Shown here one piece after another: positions 17,967-26,363 of a stretch of 64,000 bases of DNA. The DNA is taken from the NCBI GenBank assembly GCA_016722025.1, contig JADKGZ010000007.1, forward strand, positions 138,926 through 202,925, given 5' to 3'. The notes below the pieces were generated by a model that made no database searches, was not told where the DNA came from, and saw nothing but the letters and a program-made list of their open reading frames with translations. Every line of letters begins with the position of its first letter. Positions within the stretch are counted from its first letter, which is position 1. Source of the stretch: Acidimicrobiaceae bacterium. GTDB lineage: Bacteria > Actinomycetota > Acidimicrobiia > Acidimicrobiales > Ilumatobacteraceae. The position numbers and the translations under genes were made by a program.

Positions 17967-18096
17967 CAGCGGGTGACCTGGCGTGCGAGATGTGGTTCGG
18001 GGAGGGACGACATCGCAGCTCCTTCAGCGGGAGTTGCCGAAGTCGGCAGCCTAGTGGCGCAATCGCGGCCGCAGCGCTGGTGGTGCGAATCGAGCG

Positions 18097-19470
18097 TCAG
18101 CCGCTCAACGGCAGCCGGATCGACAGTCGCGCGCCGCCGTTCGGAGCGCTGTCGGCGGCCACTTCGCCGCCCATCCCGGTGACCAGTTCGCGCACGATGG
18201 CCAGGCCGAGGCCACTGGAGTTCTCCCGTCGCTCGGGCTCGTGGCGGGCGACGTACAGCCGCTCGAAGACGTGCGGCTGGTCGTGCGGCGCGATGCCCGG
18301 CCCGTCGTCGTCGACCGTGAGCACGGCCCACCGGCCCTCGGCGCGAGTCGAGACCATCACGGCGCTGGTGGCGTACTTGCCGGCGTTCTCCACCAGGTTC
18401 GCCAGCGCCTGGGCCCGCCGGTCGGGGTCGGCTTGCACCAGCAGCGGGCCGGTGGTGACGGGGTGGAACGTGATGCCCGGTTTCGAGCCGGCGGCGGCGG
18501 CGGTGACCGTGTGCGCCGCCGCCGACAGGTCGACCGGTGCCATCGTGAACGTGAACGCCCGCGCCTGCAGCTTGGCCAGCTCGAGCAAGTCGGTGACCAG
18601 CCGCTCCAGTCGGGCGGACTCCGCCCGAATGACCGCCGCTGCTCGCTTCGGATCGACGTTGCCGTCGTCGATCGCCTCGGCATACCCGCGGATGGAGGTG
18701 AGTGGTGTGCGCAGATCGTGAGTGACCGAGAGCAGGAACTGCTGCTCCAACCCTCGTGAGCGTTCCAGCGAGGCAGCCATCGCGTTGACGTTGCGCGACA
18801 GCTCCGCCAACTCGTCGTGGTGGTGCGCCGGCGGCTCGGTGATGCGGGTGCTCAGCTGGCCGGCGGCGATGTGCTGCGTTGCCGTCGATGCCTCCCGGAT
18901 CGGCCGGGTGAGGCGCCTGCCCAGCAGGTACGCCGCCCCCAGCGCCAGCAGGATCGTGGCCCCCGACGCCCAGATGAACAGCACGAAGGCCGGGCCAAGG
19001 CCGGCATCGATTCGACGGCTCACGACGACGATGTACTGCCGACCAGCGGGCCCTGCAGCGGGGGCGGCCGCGAAGGCCAGCTTGCCGCGGTTGTCGGCGA
19101 TGGACTGGCCGGTGGCGAGCACGTCGAGTTGCAGGTCGGCGATGCTGAGCGCGGTGGGCAGCTCGCCTTGCACCTCGCCATCCGGGCCGACGATGAGCAC
19201 CGAGATGTCGTCGAGCGCGACCACTCGGCGCAGGGTGCCGAGCAGGCGCAGCCGATTGCGCAGCTGCTTTGCCTGCTCGGCCGCGCTGAGCGACTCGTCG
19301 ATCTCCAGCACCTGACCGATGTTGCCGGCCATCTCCACCGCTTGCGCGCGCAGTTCCTTGACGGTGGTGGAGCGGGCGCGTGCGGCCGAGAGCAACAGCG
19401 TTCCCGCGCCGGCCAGCAGCAGCGTGGCGACCACCACGCCCACGATCACCAGAGCCAGCCGCCGTGTCAT
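18097..19470 (-). CDS. Two-component sensor histidine kinase
   Basis: 457 aa. TM helix at about 6-28, a ~120-residue extracytoplasmic part, a second TM near 160-180 (FVLFIWASGATILLALGAAY), HAMP, HisKA with the phospho-His in LLSVTHDLRTPLTSIRGY, and HATPase_c with NLVENAGKYA, DDGPGIAP and GLGLAIVRELV. The ATG at 19470 with GTGGGG upstream is preferred; a TTG at 19491 would add seven residues. It follows its regulator by 36 nt on the same strand. The signal is unknown. Confidence 0.92.
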   Translation of the reverse strand: MTRRLALVIVGVVVATLLLAGAGTLLLSAARARSTTVKELRAQAVEMAGNIGQVLEIDESLSAAEQAKQLRNRLRLLGTLRRVVALDDISVLIVGPDGEVQGELPTALSIADLQLDVLATGQSIADNRGKLAFAAAPAAGPAGRQYIVVVSRRIDAGLGPAFVLFIWASGATILLALGAAYLLGRRLTRPIREASTATQHIAAGQLSTRITEPPAHHHDELAELSRNVNAMAASLERSRGLEQQFLLSVTHDLRTPLTSIRGYAEAIDDGNVDPKRAAAVIRAESARLERLVTDLLELAKLQARAFTFTMAPVDLSAAAHTVTAAAAGSKPGITFHPVTTGPLLVQADPDRRAQALANLVENAGKYATSAVMVSTRAEGRWAVLTVDDDGPGIAPHDQPHVFERLYVARHEPERRENSSGLGLAIVRELVTGMGGEVAADSAPNGGARLSIRLPLSG

Positions 19471-19506
19471 CGAACCCCACGTTCGCCGCAAAGTGTGAGC
19501 ATTGTG

Positions 19507-20187
19507 TTAGCCCAGCCGGTAGCCGATGCCCCACACCGTTGCCAGCGGGAGGTCGTCGCCCAGCTTCTTGCGCAATTGCCGCACGTGCACGTCGACCGTG
19601 CGGTCGTCGCCGACCCAATCGACGCCCCACACGCTGTCGAGCAACTGCTGGCGACTGAGCGCGATGCCCTGGTTGCGCGACAGGTGGGCGAGCAGGTCGA
19701 ACTCGCGAGTGGCAAGTGCCACCGCCTGGCCCCGGTACCGGGCTTCGCGGCGAGTGACGTCGACTTCGTAGTCGTCGCCGAGGTGCGTGATGTCGTGCGC
19801 GTCGCGGTCGTCGGGCTGGCCCCGGCGCAGGATGGCCTTCACACGAGCAACGATCTCTCGCGGGCTGAACGGTTTGGTGACGTAGTCGTCGGCGCCCAGC
19901 TCCAGGCCGAGGAGCCGATCGAGCTCGCCGTCGCGGGCGGTGAGGAACAGCACCGGCACGTTGCTGCGGGCGCGCACCCGGCGACACACCTCGAACCCGT
20001 CGATGTCGGGGAGGCCGATGTCGAGCAGCACGAGCGCGGGACGGTGCTGCTCGATCAACTGCAGGCCACGCTCGCCGTGCGCTGCCTGCAGCACACGGAA
20101 GCCTGCGTCGCGCAGATACAGGTCGAGGAGGTCGGCGATGTTCGCGTCGTCCTCGACCACCACGAGCGTGCGTTCCGTTTCGGCCAT
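19507..20187 (-). CDS. OmpR-family response regulator
   Basis: 226 aa. Receiver: VVEDDANIADLL, phosphoacceptor Asp in LVLLDIGLPDIDG, Thr in FLTARD, Lys in DDYVTKPFSPRE. The winged-helix domain spans about 130-226 (ATREFDLLAHL, RTVDVHVRQLRKKLG, GIGYRLG). It lies just upstream of, and on the same strand as, the kinase at 18097-19470, so they form a pair. Confidence 0.93.
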   Translation of the reverse strand: MAETERTLVVVEDDANIADLLDLYLRDAGFRVLQAAHGERGLQLIEQHRPALVLLDIGLPDIDGFEVCRRVRARSNVPVLFLTARDGELDRLLGLELGADDYVTKPFSPREIVARVKAILRRGQPDDRDAHDITHLGDDYEVDVTRREARYRGQAVALATREFDLLAHLSRNQGIALSRQQLLDSVWGVDWVGDDRTVDVHVRQLRKKLGDDLPLATVWGIGYRLG

Positions 20188-20300
20188 CGGCTCATGCTGC
20201 CACGCTGCTACCGTGCCCGGCGGGCATCGTCGGTTGCCATCATCCTGCGCCGATGTCCTCCACCACCATCCTCAGTCACATCCGCAAAGGGAGTTCAACG

Positions 20301-20606
20301 ATGAGCAAGGTTGCGATCTGGGCACGTATTCCGCTGCGCCCCGGTGTCCGCGAGGAAGCCGCGAAGGCACTGCAGGTGGCGATCGACAACGCCAACGGGG
20401 AGGAAGGCACGCTGCTCTACATCCTCCACGAGAACGCCGCCGACCCGGATGCGCTGTTCTTCTACGACCTCTACGCCGATGCCGACGCGCTGACCGCGCA
20501 CTCGTCGGGTGAGGGCATGAAGGTGCTCGGCGGCATTCTCAAGGAGTTCGGCGCCGGCCGCCCGGAGATGCAGATGCTGACGCCCATCATCGGCAAGGGT
20601 CTCTGA
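20301..20606 (+). CDS. ABM-fold (antibiotic biosynthesis monooxygenase-like) small protein
   Basis: 101 aa. The pattern of a ferredoxin-like ABM domain is visible: IPLRPGVREEAAKALQ, then GTLLYILHENAADPDALFFYDLYADADALTAH in shorter pieces (TLLYILHENA, FFYDLYAD) and a C-terminal helix. Family members include quinone-forming monooxygenases and enzymes of unknown role. AAAGGGAG precedes the ATG. trpC starts 14 bp after the stop, so they are probably co-transcribed, but no link to tryptophan is known. Confidence 0.7.
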   Translation: MSKVAIWARIPLRPGVREEAAKALQVAIDNANGEEGTLLYILHENAADPDALFFYDLYADADALTAHSSGEGMKVLGGILKEFGAGRPEMQMLTPIIGKGL

Positions 20607-20620
20607 GCCCAGCGGCTCCC

Positions 20621-21394
20621 ATGGCGACGTACCTCGACCGCATCGTTGCACGGCATCGCGAAGTGGCGGCGCTCGACAGCAGGCCGCTGGCCGCGCTGGT
20701 CGAGGCGGCGCTGCGGGCGGCACCGGTCAGAGGCTTTCGCGCTGCGCTCGACGGTGTTCCTCACCTGGCAGTGATCAGCGAGGTGAAGCGGCGGTCGCCG
20801 TCGAAGGGCGAGCTCAACGCAGGGCTCGACCCGGCCGCGTTGGCCCAGGCCTACGAGCGCGGTGGTGCGTCGTGCCTGTCGGTGCTCACCGATGAGGAGT
20901 TCTTCGGTGGCTCGGTGGCTGATCTGCAGGCGGCGCGGGCGTGCTCGTTGCCGGTGCTGCGCAAGGACTTCACGGTCAGCGAGCGTGATGTTGTCGATGC
21001 GCGCCTGATGGGAGCCGACTGCGTGCTCCTCATCGCCGCCGCGCTCGCGCCGTCGGAGCTGATCGGCTTCCACCGACTGGCCGTGGAGATCGGGCTCGAC
21101 GTGCTGGTGGAGATCCACGACGAGCCCGAGCTGGAGGTTGCGTTGGCGGCGGGCGCCACGCTGGTGGGCGTCAACCAGCGCGACCTGGTCACGTTCCAGG
21201 TCGATCACGAACGGGCACTTCGGATGGCCGGTGTGATGCCCGCCGGTGTGGTGCGAGTGGCCGAGAGCGGCGTGCGTGGCGCGGCTGATGCGGCCTCGTT
21301 GCGCGCTGCCGGCTATCACGCCGTACTGGTGGGGGAGACGTTGGTCACCAGTGGCGACCCTGCAGCTGCGGTCGGCGAGCTCACCCGCGCCTGA
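20621..21394 (+). CDS. trpC: Indole-3-glycerol phosphate synthase
   Basis: 257 aa TIM barrel. Signature SEVKRRSPSKGELN (about 52-65), VLTDEEFFGGSVADL, LRKDFTV, LVEIHDE, GVNQRDL and AESGVRG are all present, including the catalytic Lys of KRRSPSKG and the Glu of AESG. It converts CdRP to indole-3-glycerol phosphate in tryptophan synthesis. trpF, trpB and trpA follow on the same strand after an interrupting pair of opposing genes. Confidence 0.95.
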   Translation: MATYLDRIVARHREVAALDSRPLAALVEAALRAAPVRGFRAALDGVPHLAVISEVKRRSPSKGELNAGLDPAALAQAYERGGASCLSVLTDEEFFGGSVADLQAARACSLPVLRKDFTVSERDVVDARLMGADCVLLIAAALAPSELIGFHRLAVEIGLDVLVEIHDEPELEVALAAGATLVGVNQRDLVTFQVDHERALRMAGVMPAGVVRVAESGVRGAADAASLRAAGYHAVLVGETLVTSGDPAAAVGELTRA

Positions 21395-21400
21395 TCTGCC

Positions 21401-21904
21401 TCACGGCTGGTCCTGTTCCCACACGCTGCGGGCACCGCTGTGCCCGGCCCAGGTCACCGAGGCTGTGGCCGCAGCACCGCTCAGCACCGCCACGACCGCC
21501 AGCCCGATGGCGAGATGCCGGGGCTTGCGCACGACTGCGGTTGCTCGCTCAGCGCCCACCCGCCGGTGCCAGCGGTCGTACACCACCCACGCCAGCGTGA
21601 TCACGAAGAACAGACCTGCCAGCACCTGTGCGCGGTCGCCCATCTCGGCGTGGTCGCGCAGCGTCTCGGGAATGGTCTGACCAGCAGCACGGAAGCTCTC
21701 CTCCAGCGCCTCGCCGCTGTTCGTGGCCAGCAGTGCGCCGGCGAAGCCAACCCCTGCCAGCACGGTGACCACGACTCCGAAGGTGCGCAGCAGTCGCGGG
21801 CGCAGTGCAAGTGCCAGCACAGCGAGCGCCGCCAGCGGCACCAGCACCACCGGGAGATGCACGACCAGAGGGTGAGCGGGCAGGCCGTCGAACGTCTCGA
21901 ACAT
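21401..21904 (-). CDS. DUF2231-family membrane protein
   Basis: 167 aa. The N-terminal GLPAHPLVVHLPVVLVPLAALAVL is the typical opening of DUF2231 proteins; about four hydrophobic helices follow. Function is not established; relatives are often near cytochromes. The ATG at 21904 overlaps the stop of the cytochrome gene (TGATG), so the pair is translationally coupled. Confidence 0.75.
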   Translation of the reverse strand: MFETFDGLPAHPLVVHLPVVLVPLAALAVLALALRPRLLRTFGVVVTVLAGVGFAGALLATNSGEALEESFRAAGQTIPETLRDHAEMGDRAQVLAGLFFVITLAWVVYDRWHRRVGAERATAVVRKPRHLAIGLAVVAVLSGAAATASVTWAGHSGARSVWEQDQP

Positions 21905-22284
21905 CACAGCGTCCTGAGGTAGGCGATGACGTCGTTGACCTGGGCGGTGGTGAGGCCGCCGAAGGCCGGCATCTGGCCCTTGCCGTAGGTGATGGTCATC
22001 CGCAGCGGGTCGTCACCGAGGCTGGCCACGCGCACCGAATCGATCGGCGGGGCGGTGCCGTCGCCCTCCAGGTAGGCGCCGTGGCAGCGAGCACACGATT
22101 GCGCGTAGACGGCGGCTCCGGGAGGACCCCACACCTCGTTCCCACCGGCCGGGCTGGTGTCGCTGGCGTGGGTCTTGCACGCAGCCAGGCCCACGACGAG
22201 CGTCGCGAAGAGGGAGAGGTGCAGCGCGGTACTACGAGCCCGCGCGAGTGTCGATCGGCGTTGAACACGGGGCATGTACCGCAT
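21904..22284 (-). CDS. Small c-type cytochrome lipoprotein
   Basis: 126 aa. The N-terminal hydrophobic helix ends in LAAC, so the protein is likely lipid-anchored outside the membrane. One heme site, CARCH, lies near residue 60, and a later Met (GQMPAFGGL) can be the second axial ligand. This is a class I cytochrome c of the short mono-heme kind. The start at 22284 is chosen; an ATG at 22275 is also possible. A CsoR-like palindrome lies immediately upstream. It forms a unit with the DUF2231 gene, opposing the trp genes. Confidence 0.8.
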   Translation of the reverse strand: MRYMPRVQRRSTLARARSTALHLSLFATLVVGLAACKTHASDTSPAGGNEVWGPPGAAVYAQSCARCHGAYLEGDGTAPPIDSVRVASLGDDPLRMTITYGKGQMPAFGGLTTAQVNDVIAYLRTL

Positions 22285-22288
22285 TGTG

Positions 22289-22304
22289 ATACCCCAATGG
22301 GTAT
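22289..22304. promoter_or_regulatory. CsoR/CstR-like palindrome ATACCC-N4-GGGTAT
   Basis: A perfect 6+6 palindrome with a 4-bp spacer, 4 bp before the cytochrome start. CsoR-family repressors (copper or persulfide sensors) bind boxes of this form. A perfect GACCTAGGTC palindrome follows at 22314-22323. No csoR gene is in the window. Confidence 0.5.
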
Positions 22305-22397
22305 TCGGCCAGGGACCTAGGTCACGTGTCGTCACCGATTGCCGGCCGGTGGGGCCGATTCTGCGAAACAATGCGGCACCGGGCACGGTGGTGCAGG

Positions 22398-22403
22398 TAC
22401 CGT
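22398..22403 (+). promoter_or_regulatory. Putative -10 (TACCGT) of trpF
   Basis: TACCGT lies 9 nt before the trpF ATG with no Shine-Dalgarno sequence, suggesting that trpFBA has its own promoter. Confidence 0.35.
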
Positions 22404-22412
22404 GACGACTGC

Positions 22413-23072
22413 ATGTTCGTGAAGATCTGCGGGATCACCAACGAGGACGACGCGCTCCTCGCAGTAGCGATGGGCGCCGACGCGGTCGGGTTCATCTTCG
22501 CGCCGTCACCGCGCCAGGTGGCGGCGCAGCAGGTGTACGACATCACCCGCCGGTTGCCGCCGGAGATCCTCACCGTCGGCGTGTTCCGCGACGAGCACCC
22601 GTCGCGCGTCATCGACACCGTCAACCGCGCAGGTCTCAAGGCGGCTCAGCTGCACGGCCACGAGACGCCGGGCATGGTCGAAGCCGTGGCCGCCAGCCTG
22701 CGCTGGGTCATCAAGGTCGTGGTCGCCGGCTCGCCCGATGCCCGCCATGCCAACGAGTTCGGCACCGACCTGATCATGGTCGAGGGGCCGAACCCCGGCT
22801 CGGGCAAGGTGTTCGACTGGTCCTTGGTCGAAGAGGTGGCGGAAGGCCCGCGGATCATCCTCGCCGGTGGCCTGAACCCGGACAACGTCGGTGAGGCCGT
22901 CCGCACGGTTCGTCCGTGGGGGGTCGATGCGGCAACCGGTGTGGAGAAGTCACCCGGCAAGAAGGATGCGCTGAAGGTCAAGGCCTTCATCGAACGAGCC
23001 CGCGCCGCCGCTCCCGAGCGGCACCTCGGCCCCGACGTGATGCCCTACGACTGGGCCGACGACGATTTCTAG
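22413..23072 (+). CDS. trpF: Phosphoribosylanthranilate isomerase
   Basis: 219 aa. N-terminal VKICGITNEDDAL with the catalytic Cys, GFIFAPSPRQV, QLHGHE, LAGGLNPDNV and GVDAATGVEKSPGKKD are all family signatures. It isomerises PRA to CdRP, the substrate of TrpC. The ~15-residue C-terminal extension past the barrel (HLGPDVMPYDWADDDF) is unusual but short. trpB follows after 45 bp. Confidence 0.95.
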   Translation: MFVKICGITNEDDALLAVAMGADAVGFIFAPSPRQVAAQQVYDITRRLPPEILTVGVFRDEHPSRVIDTVNRAGLKAAQLHGHETPGMVEAVAASLRWVIKVVVAGSPDARHANEFGTDLIMVEGPNPGSGKVFDWSLVEEVAEGPRIILAGGLNPDNVGEAVRTVRPWGVDAATGVEKSPGKKDALKVKAFIERARAAAPERHLGPDVMPYDWADDDF

Positions 23073-23073
23073 T

Positions 23074-23095
23074 TCGAAGCACCCCCACGCTTCGA
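23074..23095 (+). promoter_or_regulatory. Hairpin between trpF and trpB
   Basis: tcgaagc (23074-23080) pairs with gcttcga (23089-23095) around a C-rich loop, directly after the trpF stop and 22 bp before trpB. It may stabilise or regulate the intercistronic message. It has no T tract. Confidence 0.35.
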
Positions 23096-23117
23096 CGTAC
23101 ACAGATGGAGTGCAGCA

Positions 23118-24278
23118 ATGTCACTGATGGCCCAGCCGTCGGATACCGGTCGTTTCGGCGAGTTCGGTGGCCGTTTCGTCCCTGAAACCCTGGTGCCCGC
23201 GTGCCAGGAGCTGGAGGCAGCCTTCATCGAAGCATGGGCCGATCCGGTGTTTCGTGCAGAGCTCGACCACGTGCTGCGCACCTACGCCGGGCGCCCGTCC
23301 ATCCTCACCGAGTGCAACAACCTCAGCGAGCAGCTTGGCATTCGGCTGGCGCTGAAGCGAGAAGACCTCAACCACACCGGCTCGCACAAGATCAACAACG
23401 TGCTCGGCCAGGCCCTGCTCGCCAAGCGGATGGGCAAGAAGCGGCTGGTCGCGGAGACCGGCGCCGGGCAGCATGGCGTCGCCAGTGCGACGGCGGCAGC
23501 CCTGCTGGGCATGGAGTGCAAGGTCTACATGGGGGCGGTCGACGTCGAGCGGCAAGCGCTCAACGTGTTCCGCATGAAGCTGCTCGGCAGTGAAGTGGAA
23601 GCCGTGCACAGCGGCAGCCGCACGTTGAAGGACGCCGTCAACGAGGCGATGCGCGACTGGGTGGCCACCGTCGAGACCAGCCACTACTGCCTCGGCTCGG
23701 TGATGGGCCCGCACCCGTACCCCTGGATGGTTCGCGAGTTCCACCGGGTGCTCGGTGAGGAGGCCCGCGTGCAGAGCATCGAGCTGTGGGGCGATGTCCC
23801 CGATGTGGCCGTTGCATGCGTGGGTGGTGGCAGCAACGCCATCGGTCTGTTCAGTGGGTTCGTCGACGATCGCACGCGGTTGGTCGGTGTCGAGCCCGCC
23901 GGTGGGGCAGCAGTCAGCCGCGCCCAGCCCGGCGTGGTGCACGGCATGCGCAGCTACCTGATGCAGGACGAGTACGGCCAGGTGCAGGAAGCGCAGAGCA
24001 TCTCGGCCGGCCTCGACTACCCGGGCGTCGGGCCCGAGCACTCGTACCTGGCGTCCATCGGTCGCGCGGAGTACCCCAACGTCACCGACGCGGAGGTGAT
24101 CGACGCGTTCCAGCTGATGGCGAAAACCGAAGGCATCATCCCCGCGCTCGAGTGCGCGCATGCGATGGCGTGGATCGTGCGGGCTGCACCGCAGATGCAG
24201 GGTCAGACCGTGTTGATGAACCTGTCCGGTCGAGGCGACAAGGATGTTGCGCAGATGATGGACGTCTTGGGAAAGTGA
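23118..24278 (+). CDS. trpB: Tryptophan synthase beta chain
   Basis: 386 aa. GRFGEFGGRFVPETL opens the protein; the PLP lysine is K91 in HTGSHKINN. ETGAGQHGVA, CVGGGSNAIGLF, GLDYPGVGPEHSYL and LSGRGDKDV complete the set. It condenses indole and serine to tryptophan. GGAG precedes the ATG. Its stop overlaps the GTG of trpA (GTGA). Confidence 0.97.
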   Translation: MSLMAQPSDTGRFGEFGGRFVPETLVPACQELEAAFIEAWADPVFRAELDHVLRTYAGRPSILTECNNLSEQLGIRLALKREDLNHTGSHKINNVLGQALLAKRMGKKRLVAETGAGQHGVASATAAALLGMECKVYMGAVDVERQALNVFRMKLLGSEVEAVHSGSRTLKDAVNEAMRDWVATVETSHYCLGSVMGPHPYPWMVREFHRVLGEEARVQSIELWGDVPDVAVACVGGGSNAIGLFSGFVDDRTRLVGVEPAGGAAVSRAQPGVVHGMRSYLMQDEYGQVQEAQSISAGLDYPGVGPEHSYLASIGRAEYPNVTDAEVIDAFQLMAKTEGIIPALECAHAMAWIVRAAPQMQGQTVLMNLSGRGDKDVAQMMDVLGK

Positions 24279-25060
24279 GCGCCGCGATGACCTTCGGAGC
24301 GATGGAGACCGACTTTCGGGCCAAGCGCGCAGCCGGCCGCAAGCTGCTGGTGCCGTACATCACCGGTGGCCTCGCCGGTTGGCAGGATGCCGTTCGCGCG
24401 GCGGCAGCGGCCGGTGCCGACGCGATCGAGATCGGCATCCCGTTCAGCGATCCGGTGATGGATGGGCCGATCATCCAGCAGGCGTCGCAGGCAGCGCTCG
24501 AGTCGGGTGCCACCCCGGTGTCGATCCTGCACGACGCGCGCAGCCTCGATGTGTCGATCCCCCTCGCGGTCATGACGTACTACAACACCGTGCATCATGC
24601 GGGGCACGCCCGATTTGCGGCGCAGCTGGCCGATGCCGGCATCGTCGCTGCCATCGTGCCCGACCTGCCGTTGGAGGAGGCCGGGCCATGGTGCGAGGCG
24701 GCCGACGCCGCCGGGATCGAGACCGTGATGCTCGCAGCGCCCACTGCGCCCGATGAGCGGTTGCCGCGCGTTGTCGCGCGTGCGCGTGGCTTCGTCTACT
24801 CCGTGGGGTTGCTGGGCGTCACCGGCGAGCGCGACGTGCTGGCCCACACGGCCGCCGCCCTGGCTCGGCGATTGAAGGCCATCACCGATGTGCCGGTGCT
24901 GGTGGGCGTCGGCGTGTCCAACGCGGCACAGGCGCGCGAGGCCTGTGAGGTTGCCGACGGTGTGGTGATGGGTGCATCGGTGGTGCGTCGCTTGCTCGAG
25001 GGTGGTGCCGACGCCGTCGGCGAGTTCGTGGGTGACGTACGTCACGCCATTGAGCACTAA
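24275..25060 (+). CDS. trpA: Tryptophan synthase alpha chain
   Basis: 261 aa. Catalytic Glu and Asp lie in EIGIPFSDPVMDGP (about 49-62) and IVPDLPLEE. MTYYN and VGVGVSNAAQA are also present. It splits indole-3-glycerol phosphate and channels indole to TrpB. The start is GTG 24275, overlapping the trpB stop; ATG 24287 is the alternative. It is the last gene of the trp set. Confidence 0.95.
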   Translation: MSAAMTFGAMETDFRAKRAAGRKLLVPYITGGLAGWQDAVRAAAAAGADAIEIGIPFSDPVMDGPIIQQASQAALESGATPVSILHDARSLDVSIPLAVMTYYNTVHHAGHARFAAQLADAGIVAAIVPDLPLEEAGPWCEAADAAGIETVMLAAPTAPDERLPRVVARARGFVYSVGLLGVTGERDVLAHTAAALARRLKAITDVPVLVGVGVSNAAQAREACEVADGVVMGASVVRRLLEGGADAVGEFVGDVRHAIEH

Positions 25061-25143
25061 ATCTTCCCATCCGTCGCCACGCCTGCTCCGAACCGATGCT
25101 GCGCCCTCCAGTGGGAGACGCGCACACTCAGGAGGAGACACAG

Positions 25144-25701
25144 ATGAAGAAGCGTTCCGTAGCAGCTGCCGCCATGGCGGCGTCGATGTTGTTCGTCGCA
25201 TGCAGCGACGACAAGGATGCCAGCACCACCACCGCTGCAGCCGAGACCACCATGGCGGCCGAGGGCGCCGAAGCGGGCGACATCGTCGCCGTCGCCAGCG
25301 CCAACCCCGACTTCTCCACGCTCGTCGCCGCCGTTGGGGCGGCCGGTTTGGTGGAGACCTTGCAGGGCCCCGGCCCGTTCACCGTGTTCGCTCCTACCAA
25401 CGACGCGTTCGCCGCGTTGCCGGCCGGCCTGGTCGACAAGTTGCTGCTGCCCGAGAACAAGGCCGTGCTCGCCCAGATCCTCACCTACCACGTGGTGGCC
25501 GGCAAGGTGATGGCCGCCGATGTCACTGCCGGCGACGTGCCCAGCGTCGAAGGCTCGAACATCACGGTCACCGTCGATGGTGGCGTGAAGCTGAACGGTG
25601 CCGCCAACGTGATCGCCACCGATGTGGCGGCCTCGAACGGTGTGATCCATGTGATCGACGCCGTCATCCTGCCCCCGGGCCTCGACGTCTCGACGCTCTG
25701 A
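25144..25701 (+). CDS. Fasciclin (FAS1)-domain secreted lipoprotein
   Basis: 185 aa. The signal peptide ends with the lipobox LFVAC (Cys at about 20), then an acidic, Thr-rich linker and one FAS1 domain: NPDFSTLVAAV, GPFTVFAPTNDAFAAL, LTYHVVAGKV and a C-terminal NGVIHVIDAVILPP. Comparable to mycobacterial MPT70/MPT83-type surface proteins; the adhesion role is family-level. AGGAGG precedes the ATG. A strong terminator lies ~100 bp downstream. Confidence 0.9.
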   Translation: MKKRSVAAAAMAASMLFVACSDDKDASTTTAAAETTMAAEGAEAGDIVAVASANPDFSTLVAAVGAAGLVETLQGPGPFTVFAPTNDAFAALPAGLVDKLLLPENKAVLAQILTYHVVAGKVMAADVTAGDVPSVEGSNITVTVDGGVKLNGAANVIATDVAASNGVIHVIDAVILPPGLDVSTL

Positions 25702-25797
25702 CATCCGAAATCCGAGGCCGGCAGGTGAGACCGGCAGGCGCTGCTGAGCAACACGCAGCGTGAACATGAGGGAACCTTCGTGAGGTTCGATCAGCCG

Positions 25798-25822
25798 GGA
25801 GGGCCCTTCGGGGCCCTCTTGC
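25798..25822 (+). terminator. Terminator with UUCG tetraloop
   Basis: gagggccc (25799-25806), loop ttcg, gggccctc (25811-25818), then TT. A second hairpin, gaacct...aggttc, precedes it around 25772-25788. It follows the fasciclin gene. Confidence 0.75.
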
Positions 25823-25838
25823 GCGTGAGAATGAGGGA

Positions 25839-26141
25839 ATGACGATCGACTGCGAGCTCTGCGCTGCGGAGCGCATCACCGAATGGTTCTACGAGGACGA
25901 TGAGTGCTGGATCGCCGAGTGCGAGCAGTGCTACGTGCCGATGGTGGTCTGGAAACGACACGACCCGAATCCCTCTGAGGAGACTCGGGTCGTAATGCAC
26001 GCTCGACTGAGCGAGATCGTCGTGTTGCACTACGGGTTCGAGCATTGGCTGGACGACAACATGCGATCGATTCCATCGCACTATCACGCCCACGCTCGTC
26101 CGCGTGGTGGCTTCTATGGCCACGGCTTACGCCGTGGGTGA
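25839..26141 (+). CDS. Small Cys/His-rich hypothetical protein
   Basis: 100 aa. Two CXXC pairs (CELC at 5-8, CEQC at about 28-31) suggest one zinc knuckle, flanked by many acidic and aromatic residues (ITEWFYEDDECW). The C-terminus is His/Arg/Gly-rich (HYHAHARPRGGFYGHG). GAGGGA lies 3 nt upstream of the ATG. I do not recognise the family. It stands alone between the fasciclin terminator and the bcp promoter region. Confidence 0.55.
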   Translation: MTIDCELCAAERITEWFYEDDECWIAECEQCYVPMVVWKRHDPNPSEETRVVMHARLSEIVVLHYGFEHWLDDNMRSIPSHYHAHARPRGGFYGHGLRRG

Positions 26142-26226
26142 CATCAACGCATGACGCCGCCGAGGACCTTCCACATGTCGAGTGCTCCTTTCTCGTGAGC
26201 AGTTGTTCAGCGATCGTGTCTGCAGA

Positions 26227-26242
26227 TTGAGGAAACCCTCAA
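26227..26242. promoter_or_regulatory. Palindrome TTGAGG-N4-CCTCAA upstream of bcp
   Basis: A perfect 6+6 palindrome in an AT-richer 222-bp gap. It could be an operator for bcp-fabZ; the protein is unknown. A TTGACA (26297-26302) follows but has no clear -10 partner. Confidence 0.3.
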
Positions 26243-26351
26243 GCCACATCACGCTGAGTAACATTAACACGACGGGTGGGGATTCTTGCAAGCGTCTTGA
26301 CAAAGAATTCGCCCGCAAACAGTGACGCAGACCCCACTGACCGACGTTCGG

Positions 26352-26357
26352 TAGGAT
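26352..26357 (+). promoter_or_regulatory. Putative -10 (TAGGAT) of bcp-fabZ
   Basis: TAGGAT lies 6 nt before the bcp ATG with no Shine-Dalgarno sequence. Confidence 0.45.
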
Positions 26358-26363
26358 GCGGAC

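Noticed and set aside
19471..19491. TTG 19491 as the start of the sensor kinase
   Set aside because: The ATG at 19470 has better context and leads directly into the TM helix.
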